A DNA stretch of 64,000 nucleotides from Xenopus tropicalis (lineage: Eukaryota > Chordata > Amphibia > Anura > Pipidae), in NCBI RefSeq assembly GCF_000004195.4, contig NC_030679.2:149841040-149905039 (forward strand), read 5' to 3'. Below, piece by piece: positions 21,933 through 33,851 of this stretch. The position numbers were made by a program, and so were the translations under genes. The notes under the pieces are model-generated. The model made no database searches. It saw only the letters and a list, made by a program, of their open reading frames with translations, and was not told where the DNA came from. Positions within the stretch are counted from its first letter, which is position 1; every line of letters starts with the position of its first letter.

Positions 21933-22856
21933 TTAATTTAACAAATACTTTAGAAGAACAGATTTTATATCATTGTTTCTCAGGCTGTATACTGTTGGGT
22001 TGAAAAATGGGGTTCCAACTGTGTATAGAAGGGACAGTATTTTATTGATATTAAAATTATGCCCCTTGGATGGTACCATATAAACTATTATTGGAGTCCC
22101 ATAGTACATGCACACAACTATTAAATGGGAGCTGCAAGTGGAGAAGGCTTTGTGTCTTCCTTCAGTAGAGGAGATCCTGAGAATGGCAAGGCCAATGGCA
22201 ACATAAGTGTAAATGATGAAGCAAAAAGGGAGCAGCATAAATGGTATGGCCAAAATAATATGTGTTAGTTCCACAGCTTTATAATCTGTGCAGGAAAGTT
22301 TTAGAAGAGGGGCAAAATCACAAAAATAATGATCTATAACAAATGGGCCACAGAACTGCACATTAAATGTCAGAAGAGTCATAAGCAAACTCAATATAAG
22401 GGCTAAGCCCCAAGAACAAAGACTCATATAGAGGCAAAGCCTGAAACCCATAATGGAGGCATAATGAAGTGGGGAGCAGATGGCCAGATATCGGTCATAG
22501 GCCATGGCTGTGAGGAGATACACTTCTGAAATTGCTGAAACACCATAGAAGTAAAACTGTGTGATACAACCAGTAGCAGATATTGTCCCCCCTCCATTCA
22601 GTAATAACCGCAAGAAATTTGGAGTAATACTGGTACTGAGCAAAACATCCGATAGAGACAGATGGGAGAGAAGGGCGTACATGGGACATTTCAAAGATGA
22701 GACTGTTATAACTAATGTATTTATGAGAAGATTCCCAAATAATGTCAAAATATAAATCCCGAGAAATGGAACAAAGAGAAACTCATTGATTATCTGAGAG
22801 TTCTGAAATCCCAAGAGAAGGAAAGATATACCTGATGTCTGATTCACCTTATGCAT
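21933..22856 (-). CDS. Odorant receptor, class II type (OR gene 4)
   Basis: The product has 307 residues; loss of the usual stop adds LN at the C-terminus. MAYDRYLAIC, KAFSTCSSHL and NPTVYSLRN are intact. Distinctive residues are G33 in place of W33 and N46 in TM1, KC before PMY at 56-57, H65, V112 in TM3 and P255 in TM6. The TM1-TM2 coding block (about 22683-22751) is of the OR gene 3 type, while its TM4 matches OR gene 1 (ILSLLMTLLTFNV), so the gene looks mosaic. An in-frame TAG just upstream fixes the start. Promoter block at 23531-23665. Confidence 0.95.
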   Translation of the reverse strand: MHKVNQTSGISFLLLGFQNSQIINEFLFVPFLGIYILTLFGNLLINTLVITVSSLKCPMYALLSHLSLSDVLLSTSITPNFLRLLLNGGGTISATGCITQFYFYGVSAISEVYLLTAMAYDRYLAICSPLHYASIMGFRLCLYMSLCSWGLALILSLLMTLLTFNVQFCGPFVIDHYFCDFAPLLKLSCTDYKAVELTHIILAIPFMLLPFCFIIYTYVAIGLAILRISSTEGRHKAFSTCSSHLIVVCMYYGTPIIVYMVPSKGHNFNINKILSLLYTVGTPFFNPTVYSLRNNDIKSVLLKYLLN

Positions 22857-22899
22857 TGCCTGGAACTATAAAACATAAAGGTAGAACACACACTGTAAG

Positions 22900-23085
22900 T
22901 TAGAGTAGTTTCAAATAATTTATTAGCATTTCCTGTGTACATTTGTTGTAGAAATAGGAACCAGTAGTTATGTGCTGCATCTGTCTGGAGAAATAGTCCC
23001 CTATCCTATCATCCTGTATGGCCAATAAAGAGGGGCACCAACATCCAGCCATGAAGAAAACAAGAAACATACAGCACAATCTCAT
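22900..23085 (-). other. Conserved 61-codon ORF upstream of OR gene 4
   Basis: Counterpart of 3577-3762, with MAG in place of TAG after the hydrophobic start. The status is uncertain. Confidence 0.2.
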
Positions 23086-23530
23086 CCTAAATGGGCTCAG
23101 AGAAGGTGCTTCCCCTCAGTAAGTGTGCCGGCTACATATTTCAGGGAATTGAATTCACTATAAAAAAAGGTTGGAAAATATGAGTGCAAAAGACTTGTAC
23201 CTGTGTTTGTGTGTTAAGCCTGTTACATGTATAATAGTATAGATACAGCGCTGTAACCAGATAGAGCTTAACAGCTGTGTGGTGGAACCTACTAATGAAA
23301 GCTGAGTTACTGATAGCAGCCAAAGACTAGACAAAGGGAATGAAGAAACCATTGGCCTCTAGTAAATGCTTTTTCATGCATCCTATGCACACTTTCTCCC
23401 AAACCTCAGGTATCCTAAATAAAGTAAAATTCTCTTTTTGAATTTTTTCTAATTGAAAGTTACCTTTTATGATTATGACAATTTCAAATGGGAAAGGAAA
23501 GAATCCTGTAGGGTGAGCAGTGCCATTCAG

Positions 23531-23665
23531 CAAAGAGCAGCCATAACTCTATACTGCATGGATAAGGGAAGCCATTTGGCATTACAGAGATGGGGTTTTT
23601 ATACCTTTGGAAAGGAACATAACAGCCATTCTGTAACTATCCCCTGGGCCGTGTATAACACAGAG
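23531..23665 (-). promoter_or_regulatory. Promoter-like block of OR gene 4
   Basis: TATAAAAA on the minus strand at 23603 to 23596 and the EBF-type site at 23640-23649. About 740 bp upstream of the ATG. Confidence 0.65.
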
Positions 23666-23694
23666 ACTTATTGGAAGGTCCCAGTAGAATAAGG

Positions 23695-24187
23695 AGAGGT
23701 TTGTTAATAATAATAATTTGCTTAAATGTTCATAATATATTTATATTGACCCCTAAAGCAAATAGCAGAAACAATTTAATATTTTTTCACCCCCATCCAC
23801 TCTATTTTTCTATTTACAGTATGTACCACTCACAACATTTAACGTCTTTCTCTAAACGTACCAAATATTTGGCCCATTTTATTGAAATGGGGATCGAAAA
23901 GGAATGTTATACTGTAGGAATGTTTTTAAATATTTTTGTGGGAAATTTAAAGGTGCTGCTCATCTTTACTTCCCACTGTTATGGTTGGACAGGCGGCTAT
24001 TTATTCAAAGGCCCCAGGTTCCAGTGCCATTAGGGTTGGACACCTTTGCTTAGCAAGTGGCCCAGTGCCAGTTAATTAATATCCAAGCCATTTAGATCAA
24101 ATACCAACGTTTAACTTAATGCCCTAAAAGGAACAATGATACACTAAGGGGCACATTTGCTAAGCAATTATGATAATAATTAAGATA
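23695..24187. repeat. Duplicated distal 5' flank of OR gene 4
   Basis: A shorter version of the flank: it jumps from the GCCAGTTAATTAA segment (24067) directly to ATCCAAGCCATTTAG, so about 390 bp present at OR gene 3 are missing. No gene. Confidence 0.6.
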
Positions 24188-24382
24188 ATAACTAAGGAAA
24201 AAGCCACAAAAAGCCTAAAAACGCCTCTAAAAAATGTAACAATTTTATTTCAAACCATTAAAAACATAAGTAACACCTTACAAACATGGCCATGCTTGTA
24301 AGGGGTTATTTAGGTTTTCAATGGATTGAAATAAAATTGTTAATTTTTTTGTTGCTTTTTGATACTTTTTTCTTAGTTGTTA
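24188..24382. mobile_element. Foldback hairpin MITE, second copy
   Basis: Matches 16684-16881, with the same ACATGGCCATG centre. It lies at the same place relative to the minisatellite MITE, so it was part of the duplicated unit. Confidence 0.7.
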
Positions 24383-24550
24383 TATCCCTCACATATACCC
24401 CACATATTTAGGGGCACATTCATTAATGTACGATTGAATCCGAATACAAAAAAAAACAATATTTTTTTACTTTGCAACAATTTGTGAGGAAAAATCGTAT
24501 TTATTGCTCCGAATATGAAAGTTTGGGATTCATTCAAGCTTCGGTATTGT

Positions 24551-26084
24551 GACTTTCCTTGGGCCAGGTTGGAGCTGCACATTGCCATTGAGCCCTATCT
24601 ATTGGCCAGGTTGGACCTGTAGAGTGCCATTCAGCCCTATCTATTGGCAAGGATGGAGCTGCAGAGTGCCATTGAGCCCTATCTATTGGCCAGGTTGGAG
24701 CTGCAGAGTGCCATTGAGCCCTATGGGAGACTTTCCTTGGGCCGGGTTGGAGCTGCAGAGTGCCATTGAGCCCTATGGGAGACTTTCCTTGGGCCGGGTT
24801 GGAGCTGCAGAGTGCCATTGAGCCCTATGGGAGGCTTTCCTTGGGCCGGGTTGGAGCTGCAGAGTGCCATTGAGCCCTATGGGAGACTTTCCTTGGGCCG
24901 GGTTGGAGCTGCAGACTGCCCTTGAGCCCAATGAGTGACTTTCCTTGGGCCAGGTTGGAGCTGCAGAGTGCCATTGAGCCCTATGGGAGACTTTCCTTGG
25001 GCCAGGTTGGAGCTGCAGAGTGCTATTGAGCCCTATGGGAGACTTTCCTTGGGCCGGGTTGGAGCTGCAGAGTGCCATTGAGCCCTATGGGAGACTTTCC
25101 TTGGGCCGGGTTGGAGCTGCAGAGTGCCATTGAGCCCTATGGGAGACTTTCCTTGGGCCGGGTTGGAGCTGCAGAGTGCCATTGAGCCCTATGGGAGACT
25201 TTCCTTGGGCCGGGTTGGAGCTGCAGAGTGCCATTGAGCCCTATGGGAGACTTTCCTTGGGCCGGGTTGGAGCTGCAGAGTGCCATTGAGCCCTATGGGA
25301 GGCTTTCCTTGGGCCGGGTTGGAGCTGCAGAGTGCCATTGAGCCCTATGGGAGACTTTCCTTGGGCCGGGTTGGAGCTGCAGAGTGCCATTGAGCCCTAT
25401 GGGAGACTTTCCTTGGGCTGGGTTGGAGCTGCAGAGTGCCCTTGAGCCCTATGAGTGACTTTCCTTGGGCCAGGTTGGAGCTGCAGAGTGCTATTGAGCC
25501 CTATGGGAGACTTTCCTTGGGCCAGGTTGGAGCTGCAGAGTGCTATTGAGCCCTATGGGAGACTTTCCTTGGGCCGGGTTGGAGCTGCAGAGCGCCATTG
25601 AGCCCTATGGGAGACTTTCCTTGGGCCGGGTTGGAGCTGCAGAGCGCCATTGAGCCCTATGGGAGACTTTCCTTGGGCCGGGTTGGAGCTGCAGAGCGCC
25701 ATTGAGCCCTATGGGAGACTTTCCTTGGGCCGGGTTGGAGCTGCAGAGTGCTATTGAGCCCTATGGGAGACTTTCCTTGGGCTGGGTTGGAGCTGCAGAG
25801 TGCCATTGAGCCCTATGGGAGACTTTCCTTGGGCCGGGTTGGAGCTGCAGAGTGCCATTGAGCCCTATGGGAGACTTTCCTTGGGCCGGGTTGGAGCTGC
25901 AGAGTGCCATTGAGCCCTATGGGAGACTTTCCTTGGGCCGGGTTGGAGCTGCAGAGTGCCATTGAGCCCTATGGGAGACTTTCCTTGGGCCGGGTTGGAG
26001 CTGCAGAGTGCCATTGAGCCCTATGGGAGGCTTTCCTTGGGCCAGGTTGGAGCTGCAGAGTGCCATTGAGCCCTATGGGAGGCT
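24551..26084. repeat. 52-bp/42-bp minisatellite array 2
   Basis: About 30 units of the array 1 repeat. The first few are the 42-bp form; the rest are 52 bp, including a few with internal changes (TGCCCTTGAGCCC, AGCGCCATT) that occur in local groups. It is longer than array 1, so the arrays changed length after the segmental duplication. Confidence 0.9.
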
Positions 26085-28256
26085 TCCACAAACATGCACT
26101 GAAGGTTCAAAGTCAGAATGGTTTTCCCGCCGTTTACAGTCGTTCGGATATGAAAATTTCACGACTTTCGGATCACCAATACAATATTATCGTGACTATT
26201 ACAATTTTTAGTAAGCATTTTTTTACATTTTTGATCATCAGAAATTATTGTATCTAATCCGAATTTTACCCATTTCGGGATTCAAACTCGTACTTTGATG
26301 AATCTGCTTCATAGTGCTTACTTTCCACAGTACTGTTTCTTATTCAAATTCCTTTTTTGAAGTTTTGGATCATGAGATCAAGTCGGATTTTTTCTTACTT
26401 CATGATAATTTCGAGATTTATGAGTGGGTTTTTTGTCAGAATGCGATTTTTTTATTATTATTCCCTGAAAAATTTGTGGTTTATTGTTTATTTTTAGTTA
26501 ATTTTTGTTTGTAATTTTTGATCTGTCGAGTACCATTGAGTCGTATGGAGGTTATGGAATAGTAGAGGAATAGAATAGTCAGTGACACATTATCAAAGAC
26601 AATTTAATCCCCTCATTGTTCTCAGTTTCACCCATCTTCAAGGGAAACTTAATCTCTTCATTATTTTGTATTTGACATGTTTCAATGAAAAGGTAATCCC
26701 CTCATTGTTTTTAGTTTCACCCAGTTTCAAGTCAAATTTAAACACATTATTGTTTGAATAGAGTACCAATGCTCCTAAAATGGCTGCTGGAGCAATTCCT
26801 GTTTCGGAAAAATAAAGACGATTCATGGAAACAAACATCCATTAAAACTAAAAATTTAAACAATTCTTTCAACTCAAAAAAATGTGGGCTTTCGAATGTA
26901 AACTCAAAATTTGATCTTTAATTTACTAACTGTATGCCCTTTTGGGTTGAATGGTTTGGTAGTTGCCTATTTTGAAACCTCGACTTACTTTTGTTTATAG
27001 ACGGGGTAAATAATGAGTTAAGTCTAAAAAGAAAGTGATATAAGAATTGCCAGAAGTATTTTCATTCCAATATGATATTCATGCTGAAAGAAGACAAGAA
27101 GCCCTCTAAGATATTGATTTGGAGAAGCTCACTGTAATACTGGGCAGGCGAGTGGAGGAGGGGAGGAGAGAGTGGGACAGAGGAGCTTGGGATGGAACAT
27201 GTTTGGGACCAGAGTTTTAACATCAGCAAGATAGAGAGCTGTCTATTGTAGGTTACATTGTAGGGGTTGTACCCACACCCACACACACGTAGAAGTGAAC
27301 ATTATTTTGCACAAACTGTCCTTATGAACAATTTTCATTGGCTGATCATCTTCAATGTATTTTACTGATACATTTAAATGGGCTGTGTATTGCTATTTTT
27401 ATTTTAGGGGCACATTTACTAAAATTTGTTTTTTTTTCTTGCCTTGAAAGTCGTATAAACTCGACACAGTATAAGTTTGAATTAAACTCGATCGTTGCTG
27501 TATTTATAAAATGTCACGATCATGCTTGAATCGTTCCAACGAAAATTTCAAGTTTACGTTCAAAAATCCGACAGCATTATTAAAACTCGAAAAATTTGAG
27601 TTTAAACAGACATTCATTTCCATGAATCGTCTTTGTCTTTCCCAAGCAGGAAATGCTCCGGCGGCCATTTTAGGAGCATTTGACGCGCTTGAAAATTAAA
27701 AAATGTGTTACGTTTTACTTTAAAGTGGATGAAACTGAAAACAATGATGGGATTAATTTCCCCTTGAAAAGTGTGAAATAGAAAACAATGATGGGATTAA
27801 TTTGTCCTTGAAGGATGGGCTGCCACTAACTATTCTATTCCACTACTATTCTAAGCCTCCATAGGACTCAATGGTACTCAACATATCAAATGTCAGAAAT
27901 GTCAACAAATCAAATATCACATGTCAAATTTTTATTTTACAAAAAAAAAGTTAACTAAACATTAATAAATCAGGAATTATGGGAGTTATTTTCGAAAAAC
28001 TTGAATTTTTCTGGGAATAGTAACGGAAAAATTGAGTTCTGGTACTTGTAAATGTTAATAATTGAAATGATCAAGAAGTAAGAAAAAAATCTGACTTTAT
28101 CTAGTTGCTTTATAAATGTGTATTATTTTGTACAGGTGTAAAGTGAGTAGGCAGGCAACTTTTGTTTAACATATGGTTGCTATTTTACTATTATATTTTG
28201 ATAGCGGTTACATTTTGTTGGTATAATTATACAAATTTTGGTTGATCAGTTGATCT
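26085..28256. repeat. Segmental duplication block, copy 2
   Basis: Copy of 18075-20240 with only a few indels and scattered substitutions. Same internal repeats. No gene. Confidence 0.85.
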
Positions 28257-28568
28257 CCTGGCTGTTATCTACACATTGAGTTTTTATTTCACAAACAAGA
28301 GAAAATATTCAGCATAGAAATGGAATAGACCTCAACAAAAACTTTTGGTAAGATATTGACTATCTTGATCCTACAAAAAAAATGTGTAGGTACATTCACA
28401 CCACTGGCAGAAAACAAGAAACTTGAGCAGCGGTTTGTTCTACTCATTACAGCTCATGTTTCAGCCCGGTAGGAGAATTTTGGCTACTATTGGTGTAACT
28501 GCATGAGGCACCCTTGAGCACTGGAAGGGTACTGTACTGGATTGAAGATAAATGGCAAGAACAAGGTC

Positions 28569-29300
28569 TTGGGAATTCCACAACTTCACAGCTCTCACAG
28601 TAAAAAATCCTTTCCGTATATTTAAATGGAACCTCCCTTCTTCTAAACGGAGTGGGTGCCCTTGTGTCCGTTGGAAGGACCTACTGGTAAATAAAACATT
28701 AGAAAGGTTATTATATGATCCCCTTATATATTTATACATAGTTATCATGTCACCTCTTAAGCGCCTCTTCTCCAGTGTAAACAGACCCAACTTGGCCAGT
28801 CTTTCTTCATAACTGAAACTTTCCATACCCTTTACCAGCTTAGTTGCCCTTCTCTGGACCCTCTCTAACTCAATAATGTCCCGTTTGAGCACTGGAGACC
28901 AAAACTGAACAGCATATTCTAGATGGGGCCTTACCAGCGCTCTGTAAAGGGGAAGAATAACCCCCTCCTCCCGTGAATCTATGCCCCTTTTAATACAGCT
29001 CAAAACCTTGTTTGCCCTTGCAGCTGCTGCCTGGCAGCACAAGTTTATTATCTACAAGGACTCCAAGGTCCTTCTCCATTATGGATTTGCCCAGTGCAGT
29101 CCCATTAAGGGTATAAGTGGGGGCATATTTTTACATCCCAGGTGCATGACCTTACATTTATCCACATTAAATCTCACCTGCCACTTAGCTGCCCAGATTG
29201 CCAGTTGGTCATGATCCTGCTGCAGGGATGTCACATCCTGGATAGAATTGACTGGTCTGCAGAGTTTTGTGTCATCTGCAAACACTGATACATTACTTAA
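28569..29300 (-). mobile_element. CR1-like non-LTR retrotransposon fragment
   Basis: On the minus strand, 29285-29079 encodes the reverse transcriptase FADDTKL box with an LAIWAAKWQVRFNVDKCKVMH-type continuation. 29042-28569 encodes the downstream thumb region (LYRALVRPHLEYAVQFWSP, LERVQRRATKLV, RRLRGDMI). The two pieces are in different frames, and everything 5' of FADDTKL is missing. It is a dead 5'-truncated insertion within OR flank: AAATGGCAAGAACAAGGTCT on the left matches the uninterrupted site at about 33430. Confidence 0.85.
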
Positions 29301-29481
29301 AATAATATAGTACGACTGATAATAATATCCATGCTAAAAGTAAAAAAGTTTATCCAAAAGATCACAGTTCTTGGGGCGCACTAACAAAGGGTGAAACACT
29401 TATAGTTTCATAAATAGTTTGAATACACATTCAAAAGAATCAGCTTTAATTTCATTAAAATTCTCCTAATAAGATTTGATT

Positions 29482-30399
29482 TCACAAATACTTTAGAAGA
29501 ACAGATTTTATATCATTGTTTCTCAGGCTGTATACTGTTGGGTTGAAAAATGGGGTTCCAACTGTGTATAGAAGGGACAGTATTTTATTGATATTGAAGT
29601 TGTGCCCATTGGATGGTACCATATAAACTATTATCAGAATCCCATAGTACGTGCACACAACTATTAAATGGGAGCTGCAAGTGGAGAAGGCTTTGTGTCT
29701 TCCTTCAGTAGAGGAGATCCTGAGAATGGCAAGGCCAATGGCAACATAAGTGTAAATGATGAAGCAAAAAGGGAGCAGAGTAAAAGGTATGAACAAAATA
29801 ATATTTGTTAGTTCCACAGCTTTATAATCTGTGCAGGAAAGTTCAATAAGAGAGGTAAATTCACAAAAATAATGATCTATAACAAATGGGCCGCAGAACT
29901 GCAAATTAAATGTCAGAAGGTTCATAAGCAAACTCAATATAAGGGCTAAGCCCCAAGAACAAAGACTCATATAGAGGCAAAGCCTGAAACCCATAATGGA
30001 GACATAATGAAGTGGGGAGCAGATGGCCAGATATCGGTCATAGGCCATGGCTGTGAGGAGATAATATTCAGAAACTGCTGAAGCACAATAGAAGTAAAAC
30101 TGTGTGATACAACCAGTAGCAGATATTGTGCCCCCTCCATTCAGTAATAACCGCAAGAAATTTGGAGTAATACTGGTACTGAGCAAAACATCAGCCAGAG
30201 ACAGCTGGGAGAGAAGGACGTACATGGGAGATCTCAGGGCTGAGACTGTTATTACCAATATAATTATAAGAATATTCCCAAATAATGTCACAATATAAAT
30301 CCAGAGAAACAGAACAAAGAGAAACTCATTGATTATCTGAGAGTTCTGAAATCCCAATAGAAGGAAAGATATACCTGATGTCTGATTCACATTATGCAT
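29482..30399 (-). CDS. Odorant receptor, class II type (OR gene 5)
   Basis: The product has 305 residues, starting MHNVNQ, with an in-frame stop just upstream. The core motifs are present, though TM6 departs from the paralogues (T250 and I254 in VVCTYYGI) and N264 replaces K264. The second extracellular loop is more acidic (E180, E186). TM3 reads CASAVSEYY, and TM5 has N199 and F203. These suggest a shifted ligand range or mild relaxation. The CR1 fragment lies downstream. Promoter block at 31065-31199. Confidence 0.95.
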   Translation of the reverse strand: MHNVNQTSGISFLLLGFQNSQIINEFLFVLFLWIYIVTLFGNILIIILVITVSALRSPMYVLLSQLSLADVLLSTSITPNFLRLLLNGGGTISATGCITQFYFYCASAVSEYYLLTAMAYDRYLAICSPLHYVSIMGFRLCLYMSLCSWGLALILSLLMNLLTFNLQFCGPFVIDHYFCEFTSLIELSCTDYKAVELTNIILFIPFTLLPFCFIIYTYVAIGLAILRISSTEGRHKAFSTCSSHLIVVCTYYGILIIVYMVPSNGHNFNINKILSLLYTVGTPFFNPTVYSLRNNDIKSVLLKYL

Positions 30400-30475
30400 T
30401 GCCTGGAACTATAAGAAATAAAGGTAGAACACACACAGTAAGTTAGAGTAGTTTCAAATAATTTATTAGCATTTC

Positions 30476-30628
30476 CTATGTACAGTTGTGGTTGAAATAG
30501 GAACCAGTAGTTATGTGCTGCATCTGTCTGGAGAAATAGTCCCCTATCCTATCATTCTGTATGGCCAATAACGAGGGGCACCAACATCCAGCCGTGAAGA
30601 AAACAAGAAACATACAGCACAATCTCAT
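30476..30628 (-). other. Shortened conserved ORF upstream of OR gene 5
   Basis: Counterpart of 3577-3762, but a TAG after codon 50 removes the last eleven residues. The hydrophobic N-terminus is unchanged. The truncation argues against strong constraint on the C-terminus. Confidence 0.2.
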
Positions 30629-31064
30629 CCTAAATGGGCTCAGAGAAGGTGCTTCCCCTCAGTAAGTGTGCCGGCTACATATTTCAGGGAATTGAATTCA
30701 CTATAAAAAAAGGTTGGAAAATATGAGTGCAAAGGACTCGTACATGTGTTTGTGTGTTACACATATAATAGTATAGATACAGCACTGTAACCAGATAGAG
30801 CTTAACAGCTGTGTGGTGGAACCTACTAATGAAAGCTGAGTTATTGATAGCAGCCAAAGACTAGACAAAGGGAATGAAGGAACCATTGGCCTCTAGTAAA
30901 TGCTTTTTCATGCATCCTTTGCACACTTTCTCCCAAACCTCAGGCATCCTAAATAAAGTAACATTCTCTTTTTGAATTTTTTCTAATTGAAAGTTACCTT
31001 TTATGATTCTCACAATTTCAAATGGGAAAGGAAAGAATCCTGTAGGGTGAGCAGTGCCATTCAG

Positions 31065-31199
31065 CAAAGAGCAGCCATAACTCTATACTGCATGGATAAG
31101 GGAAGCCATTTGGCATTACAGAGATGGGGTTTTTATACCTTTGGAAAGGAACATAACAGCCATTCTGTAACTATCCCCTGGGCCGTGTATAACACAGAC
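31065..31199 (-). promoter_or_regulatory. Promoter-like block of OR gene 5
   Basis: TATAAAAA on the minus strand at 31137 to 31130 and the EBF-type site at 31174-31183. About 731 bp upstream of the ATG. Confidence 0.65.
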
Positions 31200-31224
31200 T
31201 CTCACAGGGAGCTCCCTGGAGCCT

Positions 31225-31884
31225 AAGGAGGAGTTTATTAATAATAATAATTTGTTTAAATGTTCATAAGATATTTATATTGACCCCTAAAGCAAATGGC
31301 AGGAACAATTTGATATTTTTGTTTCCCCATCCTAAGAAAATCACTCAATATTTTTCTTGTACCACTCACAAGGTTTAACATCTTTCTCTAAACTCACCAA
31401 ATATTTGGCCCATTTTATTGAAATGGGGATTGAAAAGGAATGTTATAATGTAGGAAAGTTCTTAAATATTTTTGTGGGAAATTTAAGGGTGCTTTTCGCC
31501 TTATTTTCCACTGTTATGGTCGGACAGGCGGCTATTTATTCAGAGGCCCCAGGTTCCGGTGCCATTAGGGTTGGTCACCTTTGCTTAGCAAGTGGCCCAG
31601 TGCCAGTTAATTAACGATCACAGAATGTATTACTGGACACTACAATTTCTGTAGATAAAAGACAGCTATCACTATCGAATTAAAGCTCTGGATTTCATAG
31701 TTGACATAGTTGACAACACCCCTACATACACAGCTATTGGTTCTGAACTTTTATTTGATAGTCATGCACCACAGAAAGGCTAATAAATCATATTGCTGTA
31801 TGGCTATCATCTGGTGTTTTGAATTTGAATTTGACTAATAAAAGTTCAATGTCTGGGTTTTATACTGCCTGAAAGAAGATTACA
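31225..31884. repeat. Duplicated distal 5' flank of OR gene 5
   Basis: Matches 15845-16490 closely. No gene or motif beyond the shared flank. Confidence 0.65.
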
Positions 31885-32225
31885 GTAAGTGTGCCGGCTA
31901 CATATTTCAGGAAATTGAATTCACTATAAAAAAAGGTTGGAAAATATGATTGCAAAGGACTCATACCTGTGTTTGTGTGTTAAGCCTGTTACACATATAA
32001 TAGTATAGATACAGCATTGTAACAAGATAGAGCTTAACAACTGTGTGGTGGAACCTACTAAGCTGAGTTATTGATAGCAGCCAAAGACTAGACAAAGGGA
32101 ATAAAAAACCCATTGGCCTTTAGTAAATGCTTTTTGATGCATCCTATGCACACTTTCTCCCAGACCTCAGGTATCCTAAATAAAGTAACATTCTCTTTTT
32201 GAATTTTTTCTAATTGAAAGTTACC
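31885..32225. repeat. Orphan copy of OR 5' leader/intron sequence
   Basis: This stretch repeats about 30661-31000, the region between an OR and its promoter block, but without either the promoter block or a receptor. It then joins GATATGGTCAACAC at 32228. It is a leftover of an unequal exchange. Confidence 0.65.
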
Positions 32226-32299
32226 TTGATATGGTCAACACTTTACATGGGGGGCACTTATTTTCACATGACTGAATTTATAAAATTCCCAAATAATGT

Positions 32300-32851
32300 C
32301 TATTGGCCAGGTTGGAGCTGCATAGTGCTATTGAGCCCTATCTATTGGTCAGGTTGGAGCTGCAGAGTGCCATTGAGCCCTTTCTATTGGCCAGGTTGGA
32401 GCTGCAGAGTGCCATTGAGCCCTATGGGAGACTTTCCTTGGGCCAGGCTGGAGCTGCTGAGTGCCATTGAGCCCTATGGGAGACTTTCCTTGGGCCGGGT
32501 TGGAGCTGCAGAGTGCCATTGAGCCCTATGGGTGACTTTCCTTGGGCCGGGTTGGAGCTGCAGAGTGCCATTGAGCCCTATGGGAGACTTTCCTTGGGCC
32601 AGGCTGGAGCTGCTGAGTGCCATTGAGCCCTATGGGAGACTTTCCTTGGGCCGGGTTGGAGCTGCAGAGTGCCATTGAGCCCTATGGGTGACTTTCCTTG
32701 GGCCGGGTTGGAGCTGCAGAGTGCCATTGAGCCCTATGGGAGACTTTCCTTGGGCCGGGTTGGAGCTGCAGAGTGCCATTGAGCCCTATGGGAGGCTTTC
32801 CTTGGGCCGGGTTGGAGCTGCAGAGTGCCATTGAGCCCTATGGGAGACTTC
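32300..32851. repeat. 52-bp/42-bp minisatellite array 3
   Basis: Eleven units, short forms first as in array 2. It contains a two-unit pattern (GGCTGGAGCTGCTGAG then GGGTGACTTTCC) that repeats. It is followed at 32852-33092 by the right arm of a Harbinger-like MITE ending TTAGTAAATCAGCCCC. The left arm of the host element is missing. Confidence 0.85.
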
Positions 32852-33092
32852 CAAAATCATGCGGGAAAAAAATCAAGTCGAAAAGGTTTGCCTGCCATTT
32901 ACGAGCGCTCAATACAAAAAAGTTGCAACAATTTGTGCAAGTCGTAACGGCTACGAAAAAGTCGCGACAATTGACAAAAAAGTCGCGATGGCAACGAACA
33001 AAATCGCAAAAATATGAAAAAGTTGCAAAATGTTCGTTTCCAATCCGATTTTTCCCATTCGGGATTCGGATTTGTGGATTAGTAAATCAGCC

Positions 33093-33851
33093 CCCTACTG
33101 TTCTCTTACTACTTAAGATTTTTTTTTCCACTGGAAGTCAAGTCACACATTGAGTTTTCATTGCATTTCACAAACAAGAGAAAATATTCAGCATAGAAAT
33201 GGAATAGACCTCAACAAAAACTTTTCGAAAGATATTAACTAGCTTGATCCTACAAAAAAAATGTGTCGGTACATTCAAACCACTGGCAGATAACAAGAAA
33301 CTTGAGCAGTGGGTTGTTCTCATGTACTCATTACAGCTCATGTTTCAGCCCAGTAGGAGAATTTTGGCTACCGTTGGTGTAATTGCATGAGGAACCCTTG
33401 AACACTGGAAGAGTACTGGACTGGATTGAAGATAAATGGCAAGAACAAGGTCTACTTAATCAATGGATTATAAACAGACAGATTATTATTACCCAAATGA
33501 CTGATACAAACGAATAAGAAAATACTAAGAATTCTAAAATTATGACTTGACTAGAACTTCTACACCAGCTGGAGGGAAAAGAAGTCCTGCCCCTACTGTT
33601 ACCCTTTATTACAAATATTTAAACTCCATGATAGGTCTAATGGATGTTAAACAAGCAAGAAATACATATACAGTACGAGTAATAATGATATCCATGCTAA
33701 AAGTCAAACAGTTTATCCTAAAGATCACAGTTCTTGGGGCGCACTAACAAAGGGTGAAACATATAGTTTCATAAATAGTTTGAATACACATTTAAAGAAT
33801 CGGCTTTGATTTAATTTCTTTTGCTTGAACAGAGTGTGAAAACCCTCATAA
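33093..33851. repeat. 3' flank of OR gene 6
   Basis: Duplicated OR downstream sequence without the insertions present at OR genes 4 (L2-like, hAT) and 5 (CR1). It is useful as the uninterrupted reference. A minus-strand AATAAA-like signal is less clear here (TTTGATTTAATTTC). Confidence 0.6.
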
